Shown: positions 46,345 through 58,599, counted from the first letter of the stretch. The stretch is DNA of 64,000 bases from Tragulus kanchil (GCA_022376925.1 JAIOJX010000004.1:127745123-127809122); one strand, 5' to 3'. Numbers and translations: made by a program. Notes: generated by a model from the letters alone, not told the origin.

Positions 46345-48553
46345 CATACCTAGATCGATACAGAGAAAAAAAGTTCATGAGGACAAATAAGCGTAAAGGT
46401 CATTGAAGAATGGATGGACTTAGACCAGCCTTGAGCCGGGAGGGTTGTGCTGGGCACCGACTCAGCCCCCTCCTGCTGAACCCTCAAAGCATGGCTCTTT
46501 CCTTCCTGTTTCACCCAGGCTTGGGCAGTAAGGAAGAATAACCTTCCCTGCATGGCTGTTGTTTGCACATACATGCTCCAGGGCCTGGTGAGCCACCAAA
46601 TTGCTTCTGTCCTCTCTGTCCTGGGTGGAGGAAGACACTCTCCTTTTTTGTGTTTTTCAATCACAGCTTCTCTCACCTTTCCTGAAGTTACGGTTCAATG
46701 CCTGGAATGATCCTTTACCCAAGAATTCTGTAGAGTTTCTTAACTTTACAGGGCATGGGAGGGGATGCTGAAATCAGGCTGCTTGCTGGCTTGCACCACT
46801 GTGGTGTAAAAGTCCACCACCTGGTATACATTTATGAGTGTGAGCACATGTGTGCGTGTGTGTGCTGGGGGTGGTGGTGAAGAGAAATCCGTGGGGGATT
46901 CCGGGGCCTTGAGAGGGAGTCTCTGATGGTTCCTTTTATGTGTGGACTTGGCAGGAGGTTTGGATGAGATTAGCGTTTAAATCTGTAGACTTGAGTAAGC
47001 AGATTGCTCTCTATAATGTGGGTAGGCCTTATCTAATAAATTAAAGTCCTAAATAGCACAAAAAGACCAGCCTCCCTGAGCAAAAGGGAATTTTCCAGCA
47101 GATGGTCTCCATCTCCATCATCAGCTCCTGTGTGTCTGGAGTTTACCTGCTTGAGATTTGGGAGTCACAGTCTCTGAAAGTGTGAGCCAGTTCCTTACTA
47201 AACCTTTCTCTTCACACACACATGCACGCACGCACACGCACGCACATCCTGTAGGCTCTGTTTCTCTGGGGAACCCTGACTAACAGTGTCCCTCCTGTGC
47301 CGCCCTAATTCCTGACTGTTTTTCTTTACTCCCTACAGTCTTTTCTCTTGAAGTCCCCTTCCCCTTGTCAGGGCAGGTTGGTTTCCCTGGGAAACAGAGT
47401 TTAGGGCACGGAGGCCTATTAGGCAGTGTCCTTAAGGGACAAACAGCACTGGGCATACCTAGATCGATACAGAGAAAAAAAGTTCATGAGGACAAATAAG
47501 CGTAAAGGTCATTGAAGAATGGATGGACTTAGACCAGCCTTGAGCCGGGAGGGTTGTGCTGGGCACCGACTCAGCCCCCTCCTGCTGAACCCTCAAAGCA
47601 TGGCTCTTTCCTTCCTGTTTCACCCAGGCTTGGGCAGTAAGGAAGAATAACCTTCCCTGCATGGCTGTTGTTTGCACATACATGCTCCAGGGCCTGGTGA
47701 GCCACCAAATTGCTTCTGTCCTCTCTGTCCTGGGTGGAGGAAGACACTCTCCTTTTTTGTGTTTTTCAATCACAGCTTCTCTCACCTTTCCTGAAGTTAC
47801 GGTTCAATGCCTGGAATGATCCTTTACCCAAGAATTCTGTAGAGTTTCTTAACTTTACAGGGCATGGGAGGGGATGCTGAAATCAGGCTGCTTGCTGGCT
47901 TGCACCACTGTGGTGTAAAAGTCCACCACCTGATATACATTTATGAGTGTGAGCACATGTGTGCGTGTGTGTGCTGGGGGTGGTGGTGAAGAGAAATCCG
48001 TGGGGGATTCCGGGGCCTTGAGAGGGAGTCTCTGATGGTTCCTTTTATGTGTGGACTTGGCAGGAGGTTTGGATGAGATTAGCGTTTAAATCTGTAGACT
48101 TGAGTAAGCAGATTGCTCTCTATAATGTGGGTAGGCCTTATCTAATAAATTAAAGTCCTAAATAGCACAAAAAGACCAGCCTCCCTGAGCAAAAGGGAAT
48201 TTTCCAGCAGATGGTCTCCATCTCCATCATCAGCTCCTGTGTGTCTGGAGTTTACCTGCTTGAGATTTGGGAGTCACAGTCTCTGAAAGTGTGAGCCAGT
48301 TCCTTACTAAACCTTTCTCTTCACACACACATGCACGCACGCACACGCACGCACATCCTGTAGGCTCTGTTTCTCTGGGGAACCCTGACTAACAGTGTCC
48401 CTCCTGTGCCGCCCTAATTCCTGACTGTTTTTCTTTACTCCCTACAGTCTTTTCTCTTGAAGTCCCCTTCCCCTTGTCAGGGCAGGTTGGTTTCCCTGGG
48501 AAACAGAGTTTAGGGCACGGAGGCCTATTAGGCAGTGTCCTTAAGGACAACAG
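46345..48553. repeat. tandem duplication 12 (1109 bp unit)
   Basis: Copies lie at 46345-47453 and 47454-48553. The last 20 bases of the first copy look error-laden ('aagggacaaacagcactggg' against 'aaggacaacagctgggg'). One other base differs near 46823/47932. Confidence 0.96.
46916..47285 (+). mobile_element. old mammalian repeat with embedded CA/CGCA tract
   Basis: 'tggatgagattagcgttta', 'gcagattgctctctataatg', 'tgagccagttccttactaa' and 'ctctggggaaccctgacta' recall a common ancient mammalian repeat, family not asserted. 'acgcacgcacacgcacgca' sits near its end. A duplicate is at 48025-48394, and its 3' part again at 49369-49530. Confidence 0.5.
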
Positions 48554-50508
48554 CTGGGGAGGAGCTGGCGCCAGACTGAGATAAAGGAGACATTGAACCT
48601 CAACGTTTCCCCGGAGCCACCTCAGCCAACCTTAGAGGGGCTCTGGAGAGAAGATAACCTGCCAGAGTTGTCCCACACTGGGCTGGAAGGCCAGCCTCCA
48701 CGCACCCACCTCCGTCAGTTAGTGGACATGGGCAGGCCCTGGGCTCCAGCATGCTCTGTGGCCGAGCAGACCCGTGGGGCTGGGCGGAAGGATGTCTGCT
48801 GATGGAAGTCCCAAGAGCCAGGGCAGTGAACCCTCTCTTAAAGGGGTAGGCAGGTCACTGCACCTGTGCAAGAGGTGGCTTGTCCACTGACAGACATTTT
48901 TCCTCCTTGTAAGTGCCTGATTTTGTCAGGACACTAAATATCCAGAATCAAGACTACATTTCCCAGCCTCTCTTGCAGATAGGTATAGCTGTATGATTCT
49001 CTTCTGGCCAGTGGACATCAGTACTTATGTGTGTGTGCAGCCTCCACAGTGTGACCTTAAATGGAGGAGCAGGTGCTTTGCTTCTTCTGTTTTCCCTTCC
49101 TACTGACTGGAAGATAGCTGCAATGACCAGGACACTAGCAAGCACTTTGATAGTGATGTTACTTTGGTAATGGAGGTTGCACATAGCAGAGTGAGCACAG
49201 GCAAGGAGCCGGCTTCCCATGCCCGTGGTTCAGTTACCAATCTTGCTCTGGCTACCTTCAGGCTTCTTAATCATGACAGAGAAAGAAAGAATTTTTTGTT
49301 TCTTTTAAGTCTTTTTTTTTTTGCCATGCTACATGACATGTTGGGATTTAGCCCTAACCTTTTCAGGCCATCAGCTCCTGTGTGTCTGGAGTTTACCTGC
49401 TTGAGATTTGGGAGTCACAGTCTCTGAAAGTGTGAGCCAGTTCCTTACTAAACCTTTCTCTTCACACACACATGCACGCACGCACACGCACGCACAGCCT
49501 GTAGGCTCTGTTTCTCTTGCTAACCCTGACTAACAGTTTCCCTCCTGTGCCGCCCTAATCCCTGACTGGTTTTCTTTGCGCCCTACAGTCGTTTCTCTTG
49601 AAGGCCCCTGCCCCTTGTCAGGGCAGGTTGGTTTCCCTGGGAAACAGAGTTTAGGGCACGGAGGCCTATTAGGCAGTGTCCTTAAGGACAACAGCTGGGG
49701 AGGAGCTGGCGCCAGACTGAGATGAAGGAGACATTGAACCTCAACGTTTCCCCGGAGCCACCTCAGCCAACCTTAGAGGGGCTCTGGAGAGAAGATAACC
49801 TGCCAGAGTTGTCCCACACTGGGCTGGAAGGCCAGCCTCCACGCACCCACCTCCGTCAGTTAGTGGACATGGGCAGGCCCTGGGCTCCAGCATGCTCTGT
49901 GGCCGAGCAGACCCGTGGGGCTGGGCGGAAGGATGTCTGCTGATGGAAGTCCCAAGAGCCAGGGCAGTGAACCCTCTCTTAAAGGGGTAGGCAGGTCACT
50001 GCACCTGTGCAAGAGGTGGCTTGTCCACTGACAGACATTTTTCCTCCTTGTAAGTGCCTGATTTTGTCAGGACACTAAATATCCAGAATCAAGACTACAT
50101 TTCCCAGCCTCTCTTGCAGATAGGTATAGCTGTATGATTCTCTTCTGGCCAGTGGACATCAGTACTTATGTGTGTGTGCAGCCTCCACAGTGTGACCTTA
50201 AATGGAGGAGCAGGTGCTTTGCTTCTTCTGTTTTCCCTTCCTACTGACTGGAAGATAGCTGCAATGACCAGGACACTAGCAAGCACTTTGATAGTGATGT
50301 TACTTTGGTAATGGAGGTTGCACATAGCAGAGTGAGCACAGGCAAGGAGCCGGCTTCCCCATGCCCGTGGTTCAGTTACCAATCTTGCTCTGGCTACCTT
50401 CAGGCTTCTTAATCATGACAGAGAAAGAAAGAATTTTTTGTTTCTTTTAAGTCTTTTTTTTTTTTTTTTGCCATGCTACATGACATGTTGGGATTTAGTT
50501 CCCTAACC
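48228..50508. repeat. tandem duplication 13 (1141 bp unit)
   Basis: Copies lie at 48228-49358 and 49369-50508. Differences cluster at 49495-49620 (about ten substitutions near the start of the second copy), plus T-run length. The first 0.3 kb is also the end of duplication 12, so it occurs three times. Confidence 0.95.
48935..49270. mobile_element. possible old mammalian repeat
   Basis: 'gactacatttcccagcctct' and 'ttctggccagtggacatcag' resemble a common ancient repeat (family not named). It is duplicated at 50076-50411 and partly at 51373-51550. Confidence 0.4.
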
Positions 50509-50578
50509 CAGGGATTGAACCCACACCCCTTGTATTGGAAGCATGGAGTTTTTAACCACTGGTCTACCAGAGAGGTCC
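50455..50578 (-). mobile_element. CHR-type tRNA-Glu SINE, short, antisense
   Basis: T run, 'gccatgctacatgacatg', 'ctaacccagggattgaacc' and 'taaccactggtctaccaga' are an antisense short tRNA-Glu SINE. The copy at 49310-49358 is cut by the duplication junction. Confidence 0.8.
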
Positions 50579-51049
50579 AAAGTCATTCTATCTGGGAATT
50601 TTCTGTTTCCTACAGCTGAAAATAATTCTGATTTAGGCTTTCATATTCCTGTTTCTATACCTTTTGCCAAGGTTAGACCCAATGCACACTAGAAAAATAA
50701 CCAAGTCCTACATCATTTGGTGCTTCCTGTGCTTTGTGTTCTCTGTAATGGCCTTTTGGTGTAATGGCCTTTTGGGCTAACTCCTGGCTGAGCAACAAAA
50801 CAGGTGAATTTTGGTCTCTGAGGTGACTGGCTAAGGAGGCAGTGTATATAGAGCTGAACTTTGGCCAATAGGAAAGAAGGAGAGGGCTTCCACTCTGGCT
50901 CATGGCTTAGTCTCTCTTTGAATGTTCAAAATGAAGTCCACCTCATCACAACAAGGATTCATTTCCCGTCAAATATAACTAATTGATTAGCCCTGAAGTC
51001 ATATCTGTCCTATTCATGTACATTTGGCTCTGTGTGCGTGTTCAGCATG

Positions 51050-51263
51050 TGCTGCCACTTCAGTCCTGTCTGACCCTTAGCCACCCTGTGGACTGTAGCC
51101 CACCAGGCTCCTGTGTCCATAGGATTCTCCAGGCAAGGGTACTAGAGTGTGTTGCCGTGTCCTTCTCCAAGGGATCTTCCTGACCCAGGGATTGAACCCA
51201 TGTCTCTCATGTCTATCTGCATTGGCAGGTGGGTTCTTTACCACTAGTGCCTCCCGGGAAACC
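51050..51263 (-). mobile_element. Bov-tA SINE
   Basis: Antisense, full length: 'gccacttcagtcctgtctga' to 'agtgcctcccgggaaaccc'. Confidence 0.92.
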
Positions 51264-51595
51264 CACATTTGACTCTACTTCCTAAAAATTAGAGTTGAGG
51301 GTCTTTTGTTTTAAGGGGAGGATTTGACCCCTCTTTGGGTGCATCCTAGTACTGTACTGGGGAAGGATAAGGGCAGGTGCTTTGCTTCTTCTGTTTTCTT
51401 CCTACTGACTGACCAGGACACTAGCAAGCACTTTGATAGTGATGTTACTTTGGTAATGGAGGTTGCACATAGCAGAGTGAGCACAGGCAAGGAGCCGGCT
51501 TCCCCATGCCCGTGGTTCAGTTACCAATCTTGCTCTGGCTACCTTCAGGCTTCTTAATCATGACAGAGAAAGAAAGAATTTTTTGTTTCTTTTAA

Positions 51596-51723
51596 GTCTT
51601 TTTTTTTTTTTTTTGCCATGCTACATGACATGTTGGGATTTAGTTCCCTAACCCAGGGATTGAACCCACACCCCTTGTATTGGAAGCATGGAGTTTTTAA
51701 CCACTGGTCTACCAGAGAGGTCC
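51596..51723 (-). mobile_element. CHR-type tRNA-Glu SINE (second copy of the one at 50455)
   Basis: Duplicate within tandem duplication 14. Confidence 0.8.
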
Positions 51724-52194
51724 AAAGTCATTCTATCTGGGAATTTTCTGTTTCCTACAGCTGAAAATAATTCTGATTTAGGCTTTCATATTCCTGTTTC
51801 TATACCTTTTGCCAAGGTTAGACCCAATGCACACTAGAAAAATAACCAAGTCCTACATCATTTGGTGCTTCCTGTGCTTTGTGTTCTCTGTAATGGCCTT
51901 TTGGTGTAATGGCCTTTTGGGCTAACTCCTGGCTGAGCAACAAAACAGGTGAATTTTGGTCTCTGAGGTGACTGGCTAAGGAGGCAGTGTATATAGAGCT
52001 GAACTTTGGCCAATAGGAAAGAAGGAGAGGGCTTCCACTCTGGCTCATGGCTTAGTCTCTCTTTGAATGTTCAAAATGAAGTCCACCTCATCACAACAAG
52101 GATTCATTTCCCGTCAAATATAACTAATTGATTAGCCCTGAAGTCATATCTGTCCTATTCATGTACATTTGGCTCTGTGTGCGTGTTCAGCATG

Positions 52195-52408
52195 TGCTGC
52201 CACTTCAGTCCTGTCTGACCCTTAGCCACCCTGTGGACTGTAGCCCACCAGGCTCCTGTGTCCATAGGATTCTCCAGGCAAGGGTACTAGAGTGTGTTGC
52301 CGTGTCCTTCTCCAAGGGATCTTCCTGACCCAGGGATTGAACCCATGTCTCTCATGTCTATCTGCATTGGCAGGTGGGTTCTTTACCACTAGTGCCTCCC
52401 GGGAAACC
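52195..52408 (-). mobile_element. Bov-tA SINE (second copy of the one at 51050)
   Basis: Duplicate within tandem duplication 14. Confidence 0.92.
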
Positions 52409-53185
52409 CACATTTGACTCTACTTCCTAAAAATTAGAGTTGAGGGTCTTTTGTTTTAAGGGGAGGATTTGACCCCTCTTTGTCCTGGGCTGCAATCCTG
52501 AATTGTATTAAATCATACCTCTGAGATACTGTGGGTTCAGTTCGAGACCACAGCAAGAAAATGAATATTGCAATAAAGCCAGTCGCAGAATGTTGTTGGT
52601 ATCCTAGTCCATATACAAGTTAGAGTTACACTATCCTGTAGTGTATGAAGTGTACAATAGGATTATTTTAAAAGCACAATGTGCATACAATTAAAAAATG
52701 TTTTGTTGCTAGAAAATGCTAACCATCATCTGAACCTTCAGCAGGTGGTGATCCTTTTGCTGGTAGGAAGTCTTGCCTCAGTTTCAATGATGGCTGACTG
52801 ATCAGAGCGATTGCTGAAGGCTGAGGTGACCGTGGCAACTTCTTAAAATAAGGCAACAATGAAATTTGCCGCGTATCAATTGACTCTTCCTTTCACAAGC
52901 AATTTGTTTGTAGCATGCCATGCTGTTTTATAGTGTTTTACCCAGCGCAGACCTTACCAAATTATAGTCACCCATCTCAAACTCTCCTACTGCTTTATCA
53001 GCTAAGGTTATGTAATATTCCAAGTCCTTATTATTTCAACAGTCTCCAAAGGATTTTGTCCAGAAGTAGATTCCATCTCAAGAAATTACTTTTCTTTGCT
53101 CATCCATAGGAAGCAAATTCTCACCCATTTGAGTGTTATCATCAAATTAGAGCAATTCATTTGCATCTTCAGGATCCACTTCTTT

Positions 53186-53592
53186 TTAAAGATTTATTTA
53201 TTTATTATTCTTATTTTTTTGAATTTTTGGTTGTGCTGGGTCTTGGTTGCTGAGCAGGCTTTCTCTAGTTGTGGTGATTGGGGGCTTCTGGGTTGTAGTG
53301 CCCAGGCTTCTCATTGTGGCGGCGTCTCTAGTTGTGGAGCACAGGCTTCAGTAATTGTGGCAGAGGGGCTCATTTGTTGTAGCTCACTGGCTCTAGAGGG
53401 CGTGGGCTCCAGTAGCTGTGCTGCACAGGCTCAGTACTTATGGCTTATGGGCTCTAGAACATTGGGTCAGTAGTTGTTGCACACGGGCTCAGTCACTCCA
53501 CAGCATGTGGAATCTTTTTGGACAAGGCATTAAACCAGTGTCCCCTAAACTGGCAGATGGATTCTTATCCACTGTGCCACCAGAGAAGTCCC
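53186..53592 (-). mobile_element. CHR-1-type SINE inserted in Tigger1
   Basis: Antisense CHR-1: 'gtgctgggtcttggttgct', 'ggagcacaggcttcagtaa' and 'ctgtgccaccagagaagtcc'. Diverged target-site duplications 'caggatccacttct' and 'caggctccacatgt' flank it, and the Tigger sequence continues across. Confidence 0.9.
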
Positions 53593-54308
53593 AGGCTCCA
53601 CATGTAATTCTAGTTCTCTTGCAATTTTTCTTTTTTAACGACATCTGCAGTTATTTGCTACACTGAAGTCTTGAACCCCTCAAAGTCATCCATGGGAACT
53701 TCCGCAATCAGTTTCTTCAAACACTCTTGTGTGTGTTGATTCTTTGATCTCTTCCCAAGAATCATAGATGTTCTTAATGGCCTCTAGAACAGTGACTTCT
53801 TTCCAGAAGATTTTCAATTCATGTTGCCCAGATCTGTCAGAGGAATCACTATGGCACCCAAAGCTTAATGAGCTGTATTTCTTAGATAATGAGGATTTAA
53901 AGTCAAAATTACTCCTTGATTCTTGGACTGTAGAATGGATGTTGTGTTGCTGAAGGCTACTCCTTAAAATAAGGCAACAATGAAATTTGCCGCGTATCAA
54001 TTGACTCTTCCTTTCACAAGCAATTTGTTTGTAGCATGCCATGCTGTTTTATAGTGTTTTACCCAGCGTAGACCTTACCAAATTATAGTCACCCATCTCA
54101 AACTCTCCTACTGCTTTATCAGCTAAGGTTATGTAATATTCCAAGTCCTTATTATTTCAACAGTCTCCAAAGGATTTTGTCCAGAAGTAGATTCCATCTC
54201 AAGAAATTACTTTTCTTTGCTCATCCATAGGAAGCAAATTCTCACCCATTTGAGTGTTATCATCAAATTAGAGCAATTCATTTGCATCTTCAGGATCCAC
54301 TTCTTTTT

Positions 54309-54710
54309 AATTCATTTATTTATTATTCTTATTTTTTTGAATTTTTGGTTGTGCTGGGTCTTGGTTGCTGAGCAGGCTTTCTCTAGTTGTGGTGATTGGG
54401 GGCTTCTGGGTTGTAGTGCCCAGGCTTCTCATTGTGGCGGCGTCTCTAGTTGTGGAGCACAGGCTTCAGTAATTGTGGCAGAGGGGCTCATTTGTTGTAG
54501 CTCACTGGCTCTAGAGGGCGTGGGCTCCAGTAGCTGTGCTGCACAGGCTCAGTACTTATGGCTTATGGGCTCTAGAACATTGGGTCAGTAGTTGTTGCAC
54601 ACGGGCTCAGTCACTCCACAGCATGTGGAATCTTTTTGGACAAGGCATTAAACCAGTGTCCCCTAAACTGGCAGATGGATTCTTATCCACTGTGCCACCA
54701 GAGAAGTCCC
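54309..54710 (-). mobile_element. CHR-1-type SINE (second copy of the one at 53186)
   Basis: Duplicate within tandem duplication 15, shortened by a few bases in its A-rich tail. Confidence 0.9.
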
Positions 54711-55214
54711 AGGCTCCACATGTAATTCTAGTTCTCTTGCAATTTTTCTTTTTTAACGACATCTGCAGTTATTTGCTACACTGAAGTCTTGAACCCCTCA
54801 AAGTCATCCGTGGGAACTTCCGCAATCAGTTTCTTCAAACACTCTTGTGTGTGTTGATTCTTTGATCTCTTCCCAAGAATCATAGATGTTCTTAATGGCC
54901 TCTAGAACAGTGACTTCTTTCCAGAAGATTTTCAATTCATGTTGCCCAGATCTGTCAGAGGAATCACTATGGCACCCAAAGCTTAATGAGCTGTATTTCT
55001 TAGATAATGAGGATTTAAAGTCAAAATTACTCCTTGATTCTTGGACTGTAGAATGGATGTTGTGTTAGCTGGCACAAAATAACATTAATCTTGTCCATCT
55101 CCATCAGAGATCCTCGGTGACCATGCGCATGGTCAATGAGAAGTAATATTGTAAAAGGAATTTGTTCACTAAGCAGTAGATCTTAACAGTGAGCTTAAGA
55201 TACTCAGTGAAGGG

Positions 55215-55520
55215 GCTTCCCTGGTGGTCCAGTGGGTAAGGACACCGCCTTGCAGTGCAAGGGGCGCTGGTTCAATTCCTGGCCTGGGAAGATCCCACAT
55301 GCCGCGGAGCGGCTGGACCGACCGATTACGAGCCTGAGCTCTGGAGCACATGCACCCAGAGCCAGTGCTCTGCAATGAGAGAGGCCGCTGCAATGGGAGG
55401 GCCACACGGGCCAAAGAACAAAGATGGATGAAAATAGATAAATGAAAGACCAATAGAAGTGGCCCGCCTCCCTCTCTCCCCAACCCACCCCCACAAAAAA
55501 CAAGTTTTTTTTTTTAAAAA
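55215..55520 (+). mobile_element. CHR-type SINE with distinctive tail, in Tigger1
   Basis: Head 'ggggcttccctggtggtcc', B box 'ggttcaattcctgg', tail 'aaagatggatgaaaatagat' and 'agaccaatagaagtggcc', then a C-rich run and T/A runs. Tigger sequence continues on both sides. Confidence 0.9.
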
Positions 55521-55627
55521 AAGATAGTGAATCCTGTTGTCAACAGATGTGCAGTCATTGAGACTTTCTTGTTCAGCTGACAGAGCACAGGCAGAGCAGA
55601 TTTACCATAACTCTTAAGGGCCCAAAG

Positions 55628-55805
55628 GGGCTTCCCTTGTAACTCAGAATCTGTCTGTAATGCAGGAGACCCCAGTTTGATTCCTGGGAATGGAAGATCC
55701 CCTGGAGATGGGAAAGACTACCCAGTTCAGTACTTTTGCCTGGAGAATTCCATAGTTCATCCATGGGTTGCAAAAAGTCAGATACAACTGACTGACTTTC
55801 ACTTT
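55628..55805 (+). mobile_element. Bov-tA SINE inserted in Tigger1
   Basis: 'ggcttcccttgtaactcag' to 'gactgactttcacttt'. The target-site duplication is about 'cttaagggccc' before and 'ctttaaggtcc' after. Confidence 0.92.
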
Positions 55806-56301
55806 AAGGTCCTAGGATTTTCAGAATGGTAAATGAGCTTAAGCTTCAACTTCACCACCAACTACACTAGCCTCTAACAAGAGAGTCAGCTTGTCCTTTG
55901 AAGCCTTGAAGCCAGGCTTTGACTTCTCTCTAGCTGTGAAAATCTTTGATCTCTGCCCCAGAATCATAGATGTTCTTAATGGCCTCTAGAACAGTGACTT
56001 CTTTCCAGAAGATTTTCAATTCATGTTGCCCAGATCTGTCAGAGGAATCACTATGGCACCCAAAGCTTAATGAGCTGTATTTCTTAGATAATGAGGATTT
56101 AAAGTCAAAATTACTCCTTGATTCTTGGACTGTAGAATGGATGTTGTGTTAGCTGGCACAAAATAACATTAATCTTGTCCATCTCCATCAGAGATCCTCG
56201 GTGACCATGCGCATGGTCAATGAGAAGTAATATTGTAAAAGGAATTTGTTCACTAAGCAGTAGATCTTAACAGTGAGCTTAAGATACTCAGTGAAGGGGC
56301 T

Positions 56302-56612
56302 TCCCTGGTGGTCCAGTGGGTAAGGACACCGCCTTGCAGTGCAAGGGGCGCTGGTTCAATTCCTGGCCTGGGAAGATCCCACATGCCGCGGAGCGGCTGG
56401 ACCGACCGATTACCGAGCCTGAGCTCTGGAGCACATGCACCCAGAGCCAGTGCTCTGCAATGAGAGAGGCCGCTGCAATGGGAGGGCCACACGGGCCAAA
56501 GAACAAAGATGGATGAAAAATAGATAAATGAAAGACTAATAGAAGTGGCCCACCCACCCCCCCCTCTCCCCAACCCACCCCCACAAAAAACAAGTTTTTT
56601 TTTTTAAAAAAA
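56302..56612 (+). mobile_element. CHR-type SINE (second copy of the one at 55215)
   Basis: Duplicate within tandem duplication 16, with a longer C run. Confidence 0.9.
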
Positions 56613-56717
56613 GATAGTGAATCCTGTTGTCAACAGATGTGCAGTCATTGAGACTTTCTTGTTCAGCTGACAGAGCACAGGCAGAGCAGATTTACCATAA
56701 CTCTTAAGGGCCCAAAG

Positions 56718-56895
56718 GGGCTTCCCTTGTAACTCAGAATCTGTCTGTAATGCAGGAGACCCCAGTTTGATTCCTGGGAATGGAAGATCCCCTGGAGATG
56801 GGAAAGACTACCCAGTTCAGTACTTTTGCCTGGAGAATTCCATAGTTCATCCATGGGTTGCAAAAAGTCAGATACAACTGACTGACTTTCACTTT
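56718..56895 (+). mobile_element. Bov-tA SINE (second copy of the one at 55628)
   Basis: Duplicate within tandem duplication 16. Confidence 0.92.
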
Positions 56896-57982
56896 AAGGT
56901 CCTAGGATTTTCAGAATGGTAAATGAGCTTAAGCTTCAACTTCACCACCAACTACACTAGCCTCTAACAAGAGAGTCAGCTTGTCCTTTGAAGCCTTGAA
57001 GCCAGGCTTTGACTTCTCTCTAGCTGTGAAAATCTTTTATCCATTTTCTTCCAATATAAGACTGTTTTGTGTGCCTTGAATATCTGCTGTTTAGTGTAGC
57101 CACCTCATTGATCATCTTAGCTGGTTCTTTTGAATAATTTGCTGCTGCTTCTACGTAAGCACTTGTAGCTTCACCGTGTCCCTTGCTGTTATGGCTTCTT
57201 TCCTTTAGCCTCATAAGCCAGCCTTTATTACCAAACTTTTCTTTTGCAGCTTCCTCACCTCTCAGCTTTCACAGAATTGGAAAGAGTTAGGGATTTGCTC
57301 TGAATTAGGCATTGACTTAAGAAAATGTTGTAGCTGATTTGGTCTTTTCTCCAGACCACTAAAACATACTCCACATTATCGCTAAGGTTGTTTCACTTTC
57401 TTATCATTCAGGTGTTCACTGGAATAGCATTTTTAATTTACTTCAAGAACTTTTCCTTTGCATTAAGAACTCAGCTACCTTTGACTCAAGAACTCTAGCT
57501 TTCAGTATTATCTCAGCTTTAGACCTGCCTTCCTCACTAAACTTGATTGTTTTTTGCTTTTGATTTAAAGTGAGAGGTATGTGGCTCTTCCTTTCACTTG
57601 AATACTTGAGAGACCACTACGGGGTTATTAATTGCCCTAATTTCAGTATTTTTGTGTTTCAGGAAATAGGGAGTGAGAGAGATGGGGGAACGGCTGGTCA
57701 CTGGAGCAGTCAGAGCACACACATTTAGCATTTAAGTTCGATACAAGTATGGTTTGTGGTCCCCAAAATAGCTACAATAGTTACATCAAAGATGACCAAA
57801 AATCACCATTACAGATATAATAATGGAAAGGTTTGAAATATTGCAAGAATTACCAAACATGACACAGAGACATGAAGTAAGCAAATGCTGTTGGCAAAAT
57901 GGTGTTGATAGACTTTACTGAGACAGAGTTAACACAAACCTTAAATTTGTAAATTTGTGGAAATATTCTTAACCAGCAAGAC

Positions 57983-57996
57983 TATATATGTGTGTG

Positions 57997-58028
<32 letters not shown>

Positions 58029-58105
58029 TTACATATATATATGCACATACACACATGTACACATATATGTATCATGCATATATAGATACATATGCATGCA
58101 ATAAG
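57983..58105. repeat. compound TA/TG/CA microsatellite
   Basis: (TG)n, about ten TA units, (CA)n and further ATATAT/ACACAC segments. It replaces the expected far end of Tigger1. Confidence 0.93.
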
Positions 58106-58599
58106 GAGGTTGGTCTTTGTTGAAGACTTTTCAGAACAAGGTGATTAAGATGATCAATTGTACTCTGGAAGACTGGAGAAGGGAACTTAGAAGATCAGGT
58201 TGAAGGTTTGCCTTATACTCTGATCACTATTTCTGAGTGGGAGGAGGCCAGCTGGCTACAGAGAAGACTAGAAATTCAACAGTTTAGGTATAAAAGTAGC
58301 TGGAACCATAAAGGAGACTAACAGTGGAATTAGCAAGAAAAAGGCTGTGTAAATGTTTGTGACAAAGAAAGGGGACAGTTGATCTCTTTTAGGATGGAGG
58401 GATTAAAAGCAAAAGGCAAAAAAAACTCTTACAAAAATGACCAGCATGTGGGTTGGGGTCACGGTGCTGGAGAAGGTGGAGATGATGGTGGTGAGAAGTT
58501 GGGGAGAGTTCTGCCCTCAGATTGTGGGTGGCAGGTGAGAGAAGCATTTCTGGAAAAGAAAACTTCCCTGAGATAGAATCAGGGTCTGGTTCTGTGGGC
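58106..58599. other. unique sequence, no gene seen
   Basis: No named repeat or exon recognised. Confidence 0.4.

Larger units (their letters stand above)
50210..52482. repeat. tandem duplication 14 (about 1.15 kb unit)
   Basis: Copies lie at 50210-51337 and 51373-52482, with a 35-base filler. Near its start the second copy lacks about 18 bases around 'ggaagatagctgcaat', and is then nearly identical. It begins inside duplication 13's second copy (staircase). Confidence 0.95.
52811..55064. repeat. tandem duplication 15 (about 1.12 kb unit)
   Basis: Copies lie at 52811-53946 and 53947-55064, abutting. Near its start the second copy lacks about 15 bases ('gaggtgaccgtggcaact' region). Other differences are a few bases near 53190/54310. 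The unit is Tigger1 plus a CHR-1 SINE. Confidence 0.95.
54859..57035. repeat. tandem duplication 16 (about 1.09 kb unit)
   Basis: Copies lie at 54859-55942 and 55943-57035. Differences: 'cttcccaag' versus 'ctgccccag' at the copy start, and C- and A-run lengths in the SINE tail near 55470/56560. It starts inside duplication 15, so 'tctttgatctct' onward occurs three times. Confidence 0.96.
52508..57960 (-). pseudogene. Tigger1-type DNA transposon remnant with broken transposase
   Basis: Begins with a recognisable Tigger1 terminal sequence ('tcatacctctgagatactg', then 'caataaagccagtcgcaga'). Its antisense reading carries pieces of the pogo/Tigger transposase. 53686-54042 has 'KIFWKEVTVLEAIKN' and 'DSWEEIKEST' from the C-terminal half, and 57020-57214 has 'MRLKERSHNSKGHGEA' from the N-terminal DNA-binding side. 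Near the far end, 'agtgagaggtatgtggctc' and 'gatgggggaacggctggtc' match the 5' UTR side. The distal inverted repeat is missing: homology stops at about 57960 before a TA/TG microsatellite. The reading frame is broken by stops, indels, three SINEs and two tandem duplications, so no active protein is possible. Confidence 0.88.

Noticed and set aside
454..57035. Repeated identical open-frame pairs about 1.1 kb apart as a small gene family
   Set aside because: They are identical because whole segments are duplicated. Most lie in SINEs, old L1 or Tigger1, and none has a domain suggesting a gene.
52508..57960. A domesticated Tigger-derived gene
   Set aside because: Fragments are in different frames with stops, SINE insertions and a missing end; there is no continuous reading frame to domesticate.
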